Translations under genes and position numbers: made by a program
Assembly (NCBI RefSeq): GCF_000247815.1
Contig: NC_021681.1
Coordinates: forward strand, 16,893,192 to 16,957,191
Length of the DNA stretch: 64,000 nucleotides
Direction of reading: 5' to 3'
Source: Ficedula albicollis
Lineage: Eukaryota; Chordata; Aves; Passeriformes; Muscicapidae
Notes under the pieces: model-generated
Database searches by the model: none
What the model saw: only the letters and a program-made list of their open reading frames with translations
Told to the model about the DNA's origin: nothing
Shown here: positions 40,201-52,200 of the stretch, piece by piece
How the letters are laid out: the number at the start of each line of letters is the position of its first letter
Position numbering within the stretch: the stretch's first letter is position 1

Positions 40201-43200
40201 AGCCAGGGATGATTCTCTGCTGCATTTGGCTTTCTTGTGGATGCATTCCTTTCTCTCAGCCTTGTTCACCCCAAACTCAGCCAGGGATGATTCTCTGCTG
40301 CATTTGGCTTTCTTGTGGATGCATTCCTTTCTCTCAGCCTTGTTTGCTTCTCCCTAAATCTGAGATGATTGAACATAATGTCCCCTTTATCTTATCTAGG
40401 CAGCTTAACTCACAGTTCAAAGTTCCAGCCAGGCATCTTCAAGGAGGGGTGGGCTTCTGTGGTTGTAGCTTCTTTATACAGATTTTGCTATAATGGGCAA
40501 AACTCCTTCCTAACAATGTTTAAGGCATGAGCCATTTCAGTCCCTGACAGGCAGCCCTATGGCCTATTTAGAAAGTGTATTTTCAGGAATAAACCATCAT
40601 TATCACTGGACTGTCTAAGCATTACATTCTTGCTTTATAAGTGGAGAGAAAACCAAGTTTGTGGAAATGAAATTACTTTCCTCTGGGAAGTCAAAAAAAT
40701 GGTGTCTAACCTGTGACAGTGGCATTTATTTCCCACTGTCCTGAACTGCACTGCAATTTTTGCATCAGAAAGGATCTCTGGAAGTGATTGCTGCCTCTCT
40801 TCAGCATCATCTACCCAGGCAGGGTATTTACTTAAGTGTCCCGGATCCTGGAGTGACGTGAGTCTAGTATTTTGGCACAACTTGAGTCTTCTCAGTTATG
40901 CAGCTTGTGCCTCTGCAAGACAGCTTCAGGTCACTGCTGGATACAAATTAAAACCACATTTTCCATCATGCTGGTTCTGGTAGCTCTTGGTCTAAGACAA
41001 GTGTTAGTTTGATGGTGTGAAGCAGCTTTCAGAGATTGCCTCACTATGCAAACTACAGAGGAGAAATGTAAACAGCAGAAATCTAACACTGTGAAAATAC
41101 GTCAAAATTAATTTCCCTCCTGCTCTGCCCAAATGGTAGAAATAATATGAGTGTTTGGTGCTCCCATGTTTTAAGCAGGAAACAAGCAATACCACCCTGA
41201 ATGAGAAGTTTGTCCTTTGTACCTGACTAATTTGTGTGCAGGAAACAGCAGTGAGTAGATTAAGACATTCTCGAACTACATTTTGCAGCAGAAAAGGACA
41301 AACTTTGATGGCTTTTATGCTGTTGTAATTTTAGTAGAAATTAATTTACTAAAATAAGGAAATACTCACTTGGAAATTATTGCAGGAGGAAGTCAATAAA
41401 AGCTTAGCTGCCTTAATTTGAAAGCAATATCTGAACTGGCTATATTTTGTACTTTATATAATTTAAGTGGCTTTTATCATCTGAAATCTCATGAAAAATG
41501 TTGGACACTTTTGCCCTGGATACAGCTTGTCTACCGGATACAATCCAGGACAGTTCATCTGAATTATCTGAAATCCCGTATTCAACAGAGTGGTTAAACT
41601 GCATTAAAGATTTTTGTAAATGCTTCCATTCTAAATTGAAGTGTATATAACTTGTTTGAAGTTCTTCATGTGAGACTCGATGTAATATATTCCATTTAAA
41701 AACATCATGAAAGAGGAAGCAGTTGATGAGATACTATAATGTATCTCTTTGAGTTGTTGGTTCATACCTCCAAAAGGAGGGGGGTGAAAATCTTTAGTGC
41801 TGAATAGAAGTATTCACACAGAAAATTAATGCAGAATAGCCACTGCACATGTAGCAGCCATTTCATGCTAATTTTTCTATGACTTCCCAGTGCAGACAAG
41901 GCTCTTCAGATGAATTGAAGGCTTACTTCAGATGAATTGCCATGGGATCCCTGTATGGACAAGCTCTTGCTGTATGGAGCTGAGGGAGTCAGGAAATACT
42001 GGAAAGCTGCCTTTTTTTTCTTTTTTTTTAATTTCCCCTCCTTCTTTAAAGACTCGCTGGCTGAGATCACTCAAGGGGGCCTGAACCACTTAATATTCTG
42101 CTGGCTATTTCCTTAGAAACTGATTTAGCTGTGAAATCATTAACTGCCTCCTTGGACTGCATCCTTTTTACTAGAAACGTGGTTTAGTTACCTTAACCTG
42201 ATATTGGGCAGGGAAACTTTCCATGTCTGCAACTTCTTTTCACACACTTTTCACACCCCTCTTACTTCTGCTGTGTTTTATTGCGTACTAGTAAGCAGTT
42301 GTGTCCCTGTTCTGTCCTTTAGCTGCTTGAGTTTCCCACTGATCCACTTCACTTGTGAAATCAAGAGTCCTATTTGTTGCCTACTTTGTTTTAAGTCTGT
42401 GATGCATATTGCTGTTTAAAGCGAAATCCTTGTAATATTCAGAAACAAATCTTAAATCCTTGAAAAAGCTAAGTATTGAAGACCTCTCAGGCCCATTTCT
42501 ACAATCTTTTTCTTTAAGTGTCATGGTGGAATTTTGGGTCTTCAGACTGCAGGGAGTTACGGTTTCTTTTCCTCGGCTCTTTTATTGCAGTAGGAAAAAA
42601 TGTTAATTTCAAATACGTCTGATGTCAGCTGGTTTGGGGGACCTGCAGTCAAGCAGTTGAATTACATCCTTAGTACTGGTTTGCAATAGGAAATATAAAA
42701 TAATTTTGATGTATACTGTGTCATTACAGGCAATTAGAAGAAATTAGAATTTTTTTTTGATTAAACTTTTTATACTGTAAGCATTCACCTTGTATTCTCC
42801 TTTCTCCTTCAGGCCAGAAAACGGTACCAATTCTTGTCACAAGAGGGATGAAAAGCTGCAGTCTCCACCAAGTGGTCCTTCTTCCATTTGTGGTGGGAGC
42901 CAGTCCAGCATTTCTGACTTCTGCATTTCCCCCTCATGTAAGCATGGCCTGTGGATACTGTTCTTAATTGCTGACAGGGGCAGGTGTAGGGGGCCTGGAC
43001 CGTGTGTTGTAGATTGGGGATTTTTTTAGTAGTGTGGAAATGGCCCTCTGTTTATAGAGCCCAGGTCAGTGTGCAGGAGCTTGTGGCACACAGCAGACTT
43101 TGGCTCAAGCAGAATGAATCACACAGAAGGTAATGGGTGGTCAGCAGACACCAATGGTCTCACTTGCCTCACTCATCTTGCTTCCTGTGGAAGTGCCAAG

Positions 43201-46200
43201 GATCCAGCCAGGGCTTCCGATGCGTGAAGAATTCTCTGCAATGTCCCCTGCCCAGAGAAGGAGCTGCAGCCTGAGACAGTGCACTTCAAACAGGCAAAGC
43301 CCCTTGCTTGATCAAATATACCCTTGTTCGGGTCTAAATGAATCACTGTCTGCTGGCACCTGCAGGCTCTCTTGGCTGCATCTCAGTGTTAGAGCTGAAG
43401 GCAGCTGCAGTTATCTGCTGAGATTTGCAACTGCATTCAGATCATCCAGGGCTGTGGAGGATGGGCAGCCTGGTGCTGTGTGGCTGCATTGTGGGTGATG
43501 CTGCTAAAGATTCTGCCCTTGCAGCTTCAGCTGAAATGAATGCAAATTCAGCTGGGCCTGCGAGCTCAGAAACATGTGATGAAGTTTAAAAGGTTATAGC
43601 CTTCTGAAATACTGGATTGCTGAACTTCTGATATCCACGAGATCATGGAACTTTGGATGTAGGAGTTCCAGCCTTCCTGCAGGGATTCATTAACATTTCC
43701 AATTGTGGATCTAAGGGCAAAATGTTCAGCAGTTGTAGATAAAGGATCTTGCAGCATATCCGGGACAGAATTGTTAATAAGTTCAGGCAAAGTGTGCCTT
43801 TTCTTTTCTGAAAAATATGCTTTGAAGCAGTAAAGGAATAGCATACTTTTTACTTTCTCTTCTATTTTCTTAAATTTCCTAAAGGAAATGAAAGGGATTC
43901 TGAGAAAAGTAACTGAGGTCTTGCAGACAGGAATTCGCTTGCGTAATGCCTAGAGCTGATAAATGTAACATTCAGAAGGAGGGGATAGGAGAACAGCAGC
44001 AGGAGAAGCTCCTGTCCAGGATGGGCACTTGGGTTCTTGCTGTTGTGTAGCAATGAGAGCTGCTGTTCTCCCTCTCTGTGCATAGTGACACCTTGAGTAC
44101 AGCTGGGGGGGTTTGGTCAGCCAAGAGCAGCAGCTCACACCAGCAAAGGTTGTAAACCAAGCAAAAGCATATTGACTTGACAGTTTTCCTACAGAGAAGG
44201 AAAAAAAGAACAGATTTTTAAATACCTGTGCTTTGTAAAGGAAATTAAACCAAGTAGTTATCAAAGGTGTTCCTATTTGGTGTTTTAAAGTAACTGGCTG
44301 TAATTCTTGAGGCATTATGCCACCATCCAGAGCCCACGTGAACCAGATTTTGCTGTCTTTCCAGTCAGGTGCATGCACTCACCTTTGTCACTTTTGCTGT
44401 GTTGCTCATGCTATCTGATAGTTTGTTTTATAGAGATTTGTGAAGAGGTTTAAACAGGCAATCTGAGTCAGTCAGCAAAGTAAATGTTAATTTTTGATGA
44501 ATTTAAAGCCATCATGCGGAAGATATTTCAGCCAGATTAAATGCTTCATTTTATCAGAACTTTGCTTGTAGCCTCTGTTTAAAACAGTGTTAGCTGCTTT
44601 CAGTCAAAATTATTTGCAGGTGGCTTCTAATAAGACCACTAGATTATATTATTTTCCTGTAGAAAAATCTTTAAAGTCAGAATATACAACATATTGCTAG
44701 TGCATATGCGTTATACATGTAAAAAGACAAATAATTGTTGTGTGTGACTGAGGAAATTCTTCCTAGCATTAATCCAGGCTATAAAATAACTTTGAGTTAC
44801 TTGAAAAATGGCCTGAGGTTTGTTCTGGGTTTTTGCAAGTAGCAGTGACATATGTGCTTGTCTTTCTTATCTTTTGGGATTTAGAAATGGAGTGTTGTAA
44901 GAGAAGAGAAAAGAGACTGCAGTGCTGGACCCTCTGGTTGTTATGTCAGTGACAGGACTTTTATTCTGCAGAATGATAATTGAGTTGGGTCTTTGAACAT
45001 CTCAACTTTTCCAAAAGGCAGTGGGGATTGCAATATTTAAATTGAAAAGGCTTTAAGACAATGGAAAATAAGCCCTCTCTCTTCTGTTGCCTTCTAAGAT
45101 ACAGCAGGGAACAGAACTGTGTAAAAGTAATGGTACTGCTTCTGGAGGCTTTCATGATGCTCTGCCAAACATCTCTGCCGTGCAATAAATATGCTGTTTA
45201 TTGACTTCTGATCTTGGTCTGATGATCATTCTGTAGTACCAGGAACCTGCTTATTTCAGAATATTTGTTTCCCAGCATAACAAGAGTACCTTGGGACTCA
45301 GAGTTTCATGCAGCCAAGTTGCAAAATGAATTAGTGAGAGACAGAGAGTGAAAAAAACAGAATAAAAAACTTCATGTGAACAATTAGCCTCATGAAGGGG
45401 CTGTCTCAAGGAGGCTAAGTTTAGCCTCAAGGAACCTTGATCCTCTTTTGTTTTCTAAAAATGAACATAGTTCTTAATGTCCTCCTGGAAATATTTGGTT
45501 ATTCTTGAATTGGTCTGATTTTGTCTGGGTCCATCCTCTCCCTCTTTATCCTTTGGTTAAGAATCAATAATTCTTGCACTCTTTCATTTTATGTCTCCTG
45601 TGAGCAAAAAACTTGTGGACCAAAGATGAACCCTGGTGATCTTCCTACACTTATTATGCTGAATGCCAGACAGAACATGTGCTGGGCCACAAAATGCCTG
45701 TCTGAGAGTGACCTGATCTGCATTCTTATTAGCATGAGAGAGCAAACCAGGACAGCAGCCTTTCCTGAGCATGGCAGGAGTAGAGCTAGGGATTTTTCCT
45801 AAGCTTTCATTGAAATTGAACGTCTTGGTAGCCTTGTGATTCTAAGCAAATTGAGTGTTCTTCACTTCCTCATTAGTGTAAGGTAGAAGTTGTTTTTGTC
45901 TGTCGTGTCCCTGTTACTGTGGATATGTACAGACAACGGCAAGGGGTTGAGTTCCTGTGCCTTTAATGAGATATTGGATGTAGCTGATAGGTGTTAACTG
46001 AGGGTCTACATGCTCCTATCCCATTGCAGGTGCACAGTGTAGCCAGTTTTATTTTCCAACTGCAAAGGGCTTAAATTACCACACGTGCAGCTGTTTTGCT
46101 CAGGTGATAAGCCATAATACACTCTGCCACGTGAACTCAGTAACCTGCCAAAACCTCAGGTTTTCCTTCATACAGCAGGAACTGTGACTTGATTGTATTT

Positions 46201-49200
46201 TTAATAAAACTGTAAGGAGACTCCTCACTGAACTGTGTTTCTTTTTTAAACAGCAGTTGAAATGAAGCCATCTGAAGTATTTGCATCAGCCCATAGAATG
46301 GACCAACACATCCCAGCTGGTGATACCTTGTCTGCTCAATCTGCTGACTTCACTGAGGACAAAGCAAATGGTCCATCACATAGGTATGATCTATCCAGAG
46401 GATACCTAAAATTGTGAGAGGAGTTTTACAGGATTTACCAGCTAATTCCATGCTGCTGTAAAGACAATCTGTGAAGTCATTTGATGTATGATGTAGTCTG
46501 GCCTGAGACAGCTGTGGTAGTGCTTGCCAAAAAAAATACCCTTTGCTGTGCCAGAGGCGGCTGTTCAATTTCTAAGCATCTGGTTCAGAATGGGAAAAGT
46601 CTCAAGCAAGACATTATTAATGAACTTCACATGTATGCTCAATGCAGCCTTCTGAAAATAAAGCTTCCAGATTGCTTCTTAGATAATTCAACACTAGCCC
46701 GTGAAAATAATTTATTAGTAAAAAAATAGGTAGGACTGTAAGAACAGGACAGGAATTAATAGGCAGAAGGAAGAAAAATGAAGCATTTAAGTGTGTTAAG
46801 AGTGTTTAAATGCTGAGCAGCTAGAACTGCTGACCAGAGTCCCTCATTTATCCAATATGTGGGTATATCAAAGGAGGCAAAGTTAAGAGATAACCCAGCA
46901 ATAGGTTTAAAGTCTTCCTTAAAATTATTCCTGTAGAATCAAAGTTCTTGCTCTCCTTATCCTGCTTATCCTGCTCATCCTGTTCACCTTCTGTGAAGCC
47001 TTTGTCATGTGTACAACTGTGATGTTATATCTTGGATGAAAACTAGGAATTAATTAGCAATTGGACCAAAGTCTACCAAAGTTTTCAGGCCTTCATGTAT
47101 CCTTCAGACATTAACAGCTTTTTCCTATAGCTAATTAGATTGGGCCAAGTTTTAAACAGTGTAGACAAATTTTAAAAGAAAGTATGTTCCAGAACTAAAA
47201 CACAGAATGGGTGGAGATGTGTTAAAGGAAAGGTTTTACCAGCTCTTTACACACCTGATTTTTTTCAGAAGTGCTTGATTATTTGTGTTAATTACAGCTC
47301 TAGCACTTCTGAAAGATTCTGTGTATAGAACTTTGTTTCCTTGAGGCCTACAGATGCCAGTGTGTGGTTTTGGGTTTTTTAGGGGGTTGGTGTGACTTTG
47401 GTTGTTTGGTTGGGTTTCTTCCCCGGTTGTGCTGTTTCCATGGTGAGATCTGAGAAATTATACATTGTCAACAAATTATCACTGGTTTCAACTGAAGTGC
47501 TTAGTAGTCATACTTCTGGCCCAGCATTACTGGTTTTATTTCTGTTGTCTGTTGTAACAGTAGCTAAGCACATAATAGAACTACAAATAGACCATTAAAA
47601 TTTATGGCCAAATTGTTTGCTTTGTGGTGTAGAGAGGGATATTATCTTTCAGGCTTTGCCTCCAGGAAGCAAGTCAAATTAGCAGCATCTTGTCCCCCAC
47701 CTCAGTGAGATACTTTGCTTCTCTACAAAACCTATTAAAAAGGTGTGTTCCCGGTAATTTTTAATATTTGTTAACAAACATATGTCTAAATCTCAGGATG
47801 GATTTTATAGAAATGAAGGCACAGGTGCAGTATCCTGCAGAGGAAGATCATATCTTTTCATCCTGTGTTTCCTCAGCATGCATGCAGTAATTTGGATTTC
47901 CAAATGCAGCCTCGAGTTACAGATACAGGAATGCAACCATTCACAGTCAAAGAGAGCACAGGGTTTTCTGTGTCAAGGGTCTTTTGTTAATACTTTGGTG
48001 TTGCAATAGCTAGACCTGCCTTTGCATTCTTTCACTCCTGGATGCAGACTATAATTTGTTTGCAAAACAAACAGGACTAATAAATCACTGCTTTGCTCAT
48101 AGCTTTGTCCACTGTAAGAAATGTCTCCTTCCTGGAGGCAAATACCTATTAGGCAAAAACCAAGACCTTCCTAGAAGAGGTATGTGTGAGAAAAGGAGGG
48201 CTGAGCTGGGCTGTGGAAATGGTCACTTCTCTTTCCCCTATTCCTTAGCAGTATAAAATGGGAACTTAACTGCACAGAGATGGGTGAAATGAATCAACAT
48301 CAACTGGAGAGAAGAATGAGACCTTGGCAGTGAACTTTCTGCTGCAGTTGTTTAATTTCCACAGGAACAAATGATTGTCCAGCTGATGCAGGTCAGACGG
48401 ACAGCTGGTCTTGTGTTTGATAGTCCCTGTTGCATTTTGATCATGTGAGGAAATAGCTCTGTTGTGCTTTTTTAGCCAATCAAAGATGAATTTGTAAACA
48501 GGCTTCAGTCTACAATTGTGACTGACTGACAAAGTAGGGTTTTTTTGTATTGTGACTATGTCCAGTATGATCATGATAAAAAAGAGCTTAAACTCTTCAG
48601 GACATTCTTATGTCCCTATTAGCCTTGCTTTTCTGATAATCTGGTAAAAATGGCCAAAAGTCCCAGTGTATTCTTGGAGAAAATGGTTTAATTCATCTTT
48701 ATATTCTCAAGTCCTGTCTTATTTCCTGGTTGATTATTCGAATTCTAATGTCAGTCTGTTGGGCACTTTCTATAGACAATAATTTCAGTTTTTCCAAGTA
48801 AACACTTTCCTTTCTTCTCAGTTCAAATGTAGATTTTTGTGTGAGCTTGTTGTGGGTTTGGGTATTTTTGACTGGCTGGTTTTTGTTTTATTTTTTTCTT
48901 TGAGCACACCTTGTCATCAGTGACTCCTTTGCTAAATGCTGAAAAACGTTTCCCACACTAGATTTTGCTTCTTCTTTCTTCAAGTCATCAACTTTTAAAG
49001 GATAAAAAAAATAAGTGTTTTAGGTGTTATCCTAAGGATTAGTTATTTTCTATTGATCTTCAGCTATTTATTGATGCAGTGAAAGATGAAGTGGTTCTCT
49101 GGTGCTTGAACACATGGAGAGCCAGATCTGCTCTGCATTCTCGCAGAAAAACAACAGATTTTTTTCAGCTTTACAGTTTTTGCTACCTGCCTATTTCATG

Positions 49201-52200
49201 CAATCCTTTCCTGAAGAGTTTGCACAGATGTGAACTATTTTGTGTGAGAACTGTCTATCTCTTTCCTTGGTAAAGTGATGTGACTCTGGTTGTATTGCTT
49301 TGCTCTGTCACTGGTCTGGCTGCCGAGGTTACTGCCCTGAAACTGTGAAGATGGTTGAATGGCTATAAAAACACTTTTTTTTAAGTGTATGGGAATCAGA
49401 TCCAAGGTTTGGTTATCTGTTGTTGAATAAGGAAGAAAAAAAACCTCATTTGTGGCTCAAAAACTCCCTTGATGCTGGTGAACCCTTCTTTTTAATCCAC
49501 CTAAGAACATCACAGTACACATAAGATTATGAAGGGCACGAGTGAATTGAAAACCCAATTCACTTGAACTAACTCACTTTACCAAAGTGAGCTAAATGGC
49601 AGAAAAAGCAACAATAATGACACTGCTATGTGAAGATAAAGATGTTTAAAAATCTCTGTGATCCACGCCATGAGGTTTTATCTAGCCAGTCTTATTTTTT
49701 GGTGTTGTTTTAACAGTCTGTTTCTGCTGCCACCTCCTCCTTTGAAGCTGAGACAAGCGTTAACACTTGTAATACCCACAGGTAGGGGGCTGCAGCGATG
49801 GTTCTTAGCAAAGCAGTTAGCACTTCTCTGCCCTTAATAGTTAGCATATACATATGCAAAATACAGACAATAAAGCTATTTAAAATACAAAAGGAACACT
49901 TGCTCAAATCTCCCTGCAAGGTGAAGCAGGGCTATGGAAGCCAGTCTGTTTCTGCTGCCTCTGCCACCTCCTCCTTTGAAGCTGAGACAAGCGTTAACAC
50001 TACAGTCTGTTTCTGCTGCCACCTCCTCCTTTGAAGCTGAGACAAGCGTTAACACTTGTAATACCCACAGGTAGGGGGCTGCAGCGATGGTTCTTAGCAA
50101 AGCAGTTAGCACTTCTCTGCCCTTAATAGTTAGCATATACATATGCAAAATACAGACAATAAAGCTATTTAAAATACAAAAGGAACACTTGCTCAAATCT
50201 CCCTGCAAGGTGAAGCAGGGCTATGGAAGAGCTAATCAGCACTGACTCAGCAGCATTCCCAGGGGAGGAGGGGAGATTAAATATCTTGAAAATCCTCCTA
50301 ATCAGCCCTTCTGATGGTCACAAAGGGTTCTTTTGATGGAGCTAAGAACACGGCGACTTTCCATTTTAATCGTCGATTTTAAGACAGCACCTATTTTTTC
50401 GATGTCCTGCCTTTGGCTCTTTTATTTCCCTTTTTAAATATGATGAAGTTTTCATATAGCTGTTACTTTAGTTTAACCTATTCAACTTTTAAGACAAAAT
50501 CGACTCACTAGTGCAAACATGCATTAGATTCAGAATTATTTTAGAGACTTGTTATTTCCTGGTAGCTTCCATTTTTGTAACTGGGAAAAATTATATTTAT
50601 GCTGAGGGCAAGAAAGGACAGTGTATCCTCACACAGTTATTGACTAAATGTTAAAGAATGGTATTTTTGCAGCACATGCAGACTGTGAAATGGCAGCACC
50701 TGGATTATGCTCTCAGTGTGAGCAAGGAACCTGTGTATTTAGGGAATTTATTTTATACATGCCATCACAGCTTTTTGCTCTTTTGGCAAAGCCTTCAGGG
50801 AGTTCTACAAATCTTATCTGAGACAGGAGCCGGGGGGGCTGCCCGTGTCTGCCAAGATTGACCTATACCTGGAAGAAATTGTGGTGTCTGTGCCCAACTG
50901 CCCGTGTCTGCTACCTGGAAGAAATTGTGGTGTCTGTGCCCAAAAGGATGCGTTCCTGAGCTGGAGCATATCTGTGTATTTTTTGCACCCCAGAATGAGT
51001 CATTGGATGTGATAAAGACCAGAAAACAAGCTGTAGATCAGTTAGGGGTTTGCAGGGAATTTAACTGAACCTGTTCCCTCCTGTTGTGCAAAGAGTGAGG
51101 TTTGAGCAGGGTGGGCAGGTCGATAGAGCCCGGTTAGAGGCTGTGCAGTGAGCACACGTCCCAGGCAGTACCTGTGCTGCCATGTTCCTTTCCATCTGCA
51201 GTCTGCCTGAGGTCTGAGCACCTGCTGGGCTGTCACAGCACGTACTGCAGGTTTCACTTGGTTGCAGACTTACTATGCATACATATTTCTGCATGCATTG
51301 CTAACCCTTTCCCTCTCCTCCTCCAGCGAGTTTGCCTTAGCCTTCACCAGCAAACCCAAGATCCCTCGCACTCCTGACGGGCAGGGCACCAGCCCTAGAA
51401 AGGGAAAGGTCCCAGCCATTGCCCCCCAGTTCTCTCAGTCTGAACCCCGACAAACAAGCCATCCAAGCTCCTCAGGATCATCCACAAGGAGCAGACAGAG
51501 TAAGTGGAAAATGTCATCGTTCTGTTTGTCATTCCTTGGGGTGGGAGAGGAGGGAGTGTTGTAGAAACTCTTCAGGAATGAAGTCGTAGGCTACAAATGT
51601 GCCAGGAGTCTATGACATTGTGCTTGTCATCTGCAGGATGTACAGCCATGTAATTGTATCCTGCTGAACACTGCTCCTATTTCCAGGCTGTCATGTGAGC
51701 AGTTAAGAGACATGCTTTTTCCTGTCTCTGGGTGGAGAAAAGTGACCCAAATTCTCAGAAGTTTTTGGGGAAGCTTATGAGTCTCAGATTAGACCTTCTC
51801 TAGATGTCATCAGAGTTTTTCCTTTTCTTTAGACATTTGTTCATCCCACTGTGTAACTTGAAGTCGGATCCCTGGGTGTGTCTACACTGCAGCTGAATGT
51901 AGAGCAGATGTCAGGCAGCTCAGGAGATGGCTCAGGGCAGCTTGGTAAGCAGAGAGCCAAGCACAGTGTGCTGCTCATGGCAGTCTCCTTTCTGCTGGAG
52001 ACTGGTACTCCAGAACCACATAGCCATGCTGTGGCCTCCAAAGTTTATAAAAAGTACTCAATCTGGGGGGGGAGGGGGGGGTCAGAAGAGAGGGTGGTTT
52101 TGACTTGAGGATGGAGAAAAATGATGGACACTTGCTTTGAGCCAGGCAACACAAGCTCAGTACAGAGGAAAAATTGATCTTGGATGCTCACACATCAGTA

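Larger units (their letters stand above)
37690..42812 (+). other. ARMC9 intron 17 of window
   Basis: 5.1 kb. Contains an (AG)n microsatellite at 39645-39668 and a 78-bp duplication at 40189-40344. No further element recognised. Confidence 0.78.
46384..51326 (+). other. ARMC9 intron 19 of window
   Basis: 4.9 kb. Contains a four-unit 9-bp repeat near 46954, two adjacent hairpins (49541-49591), a duplication cluster (49714-50229), a candidate conserved regulatory segment (50230-50520) and a small duplication (50839-50945). Confidence 0.8.

Noticed and set aside
43950..44378. 142-codon minus-strand frame in intron 18
   Set aside because: No family features, no conserved blocks, and its composition is like the surrounding intron.
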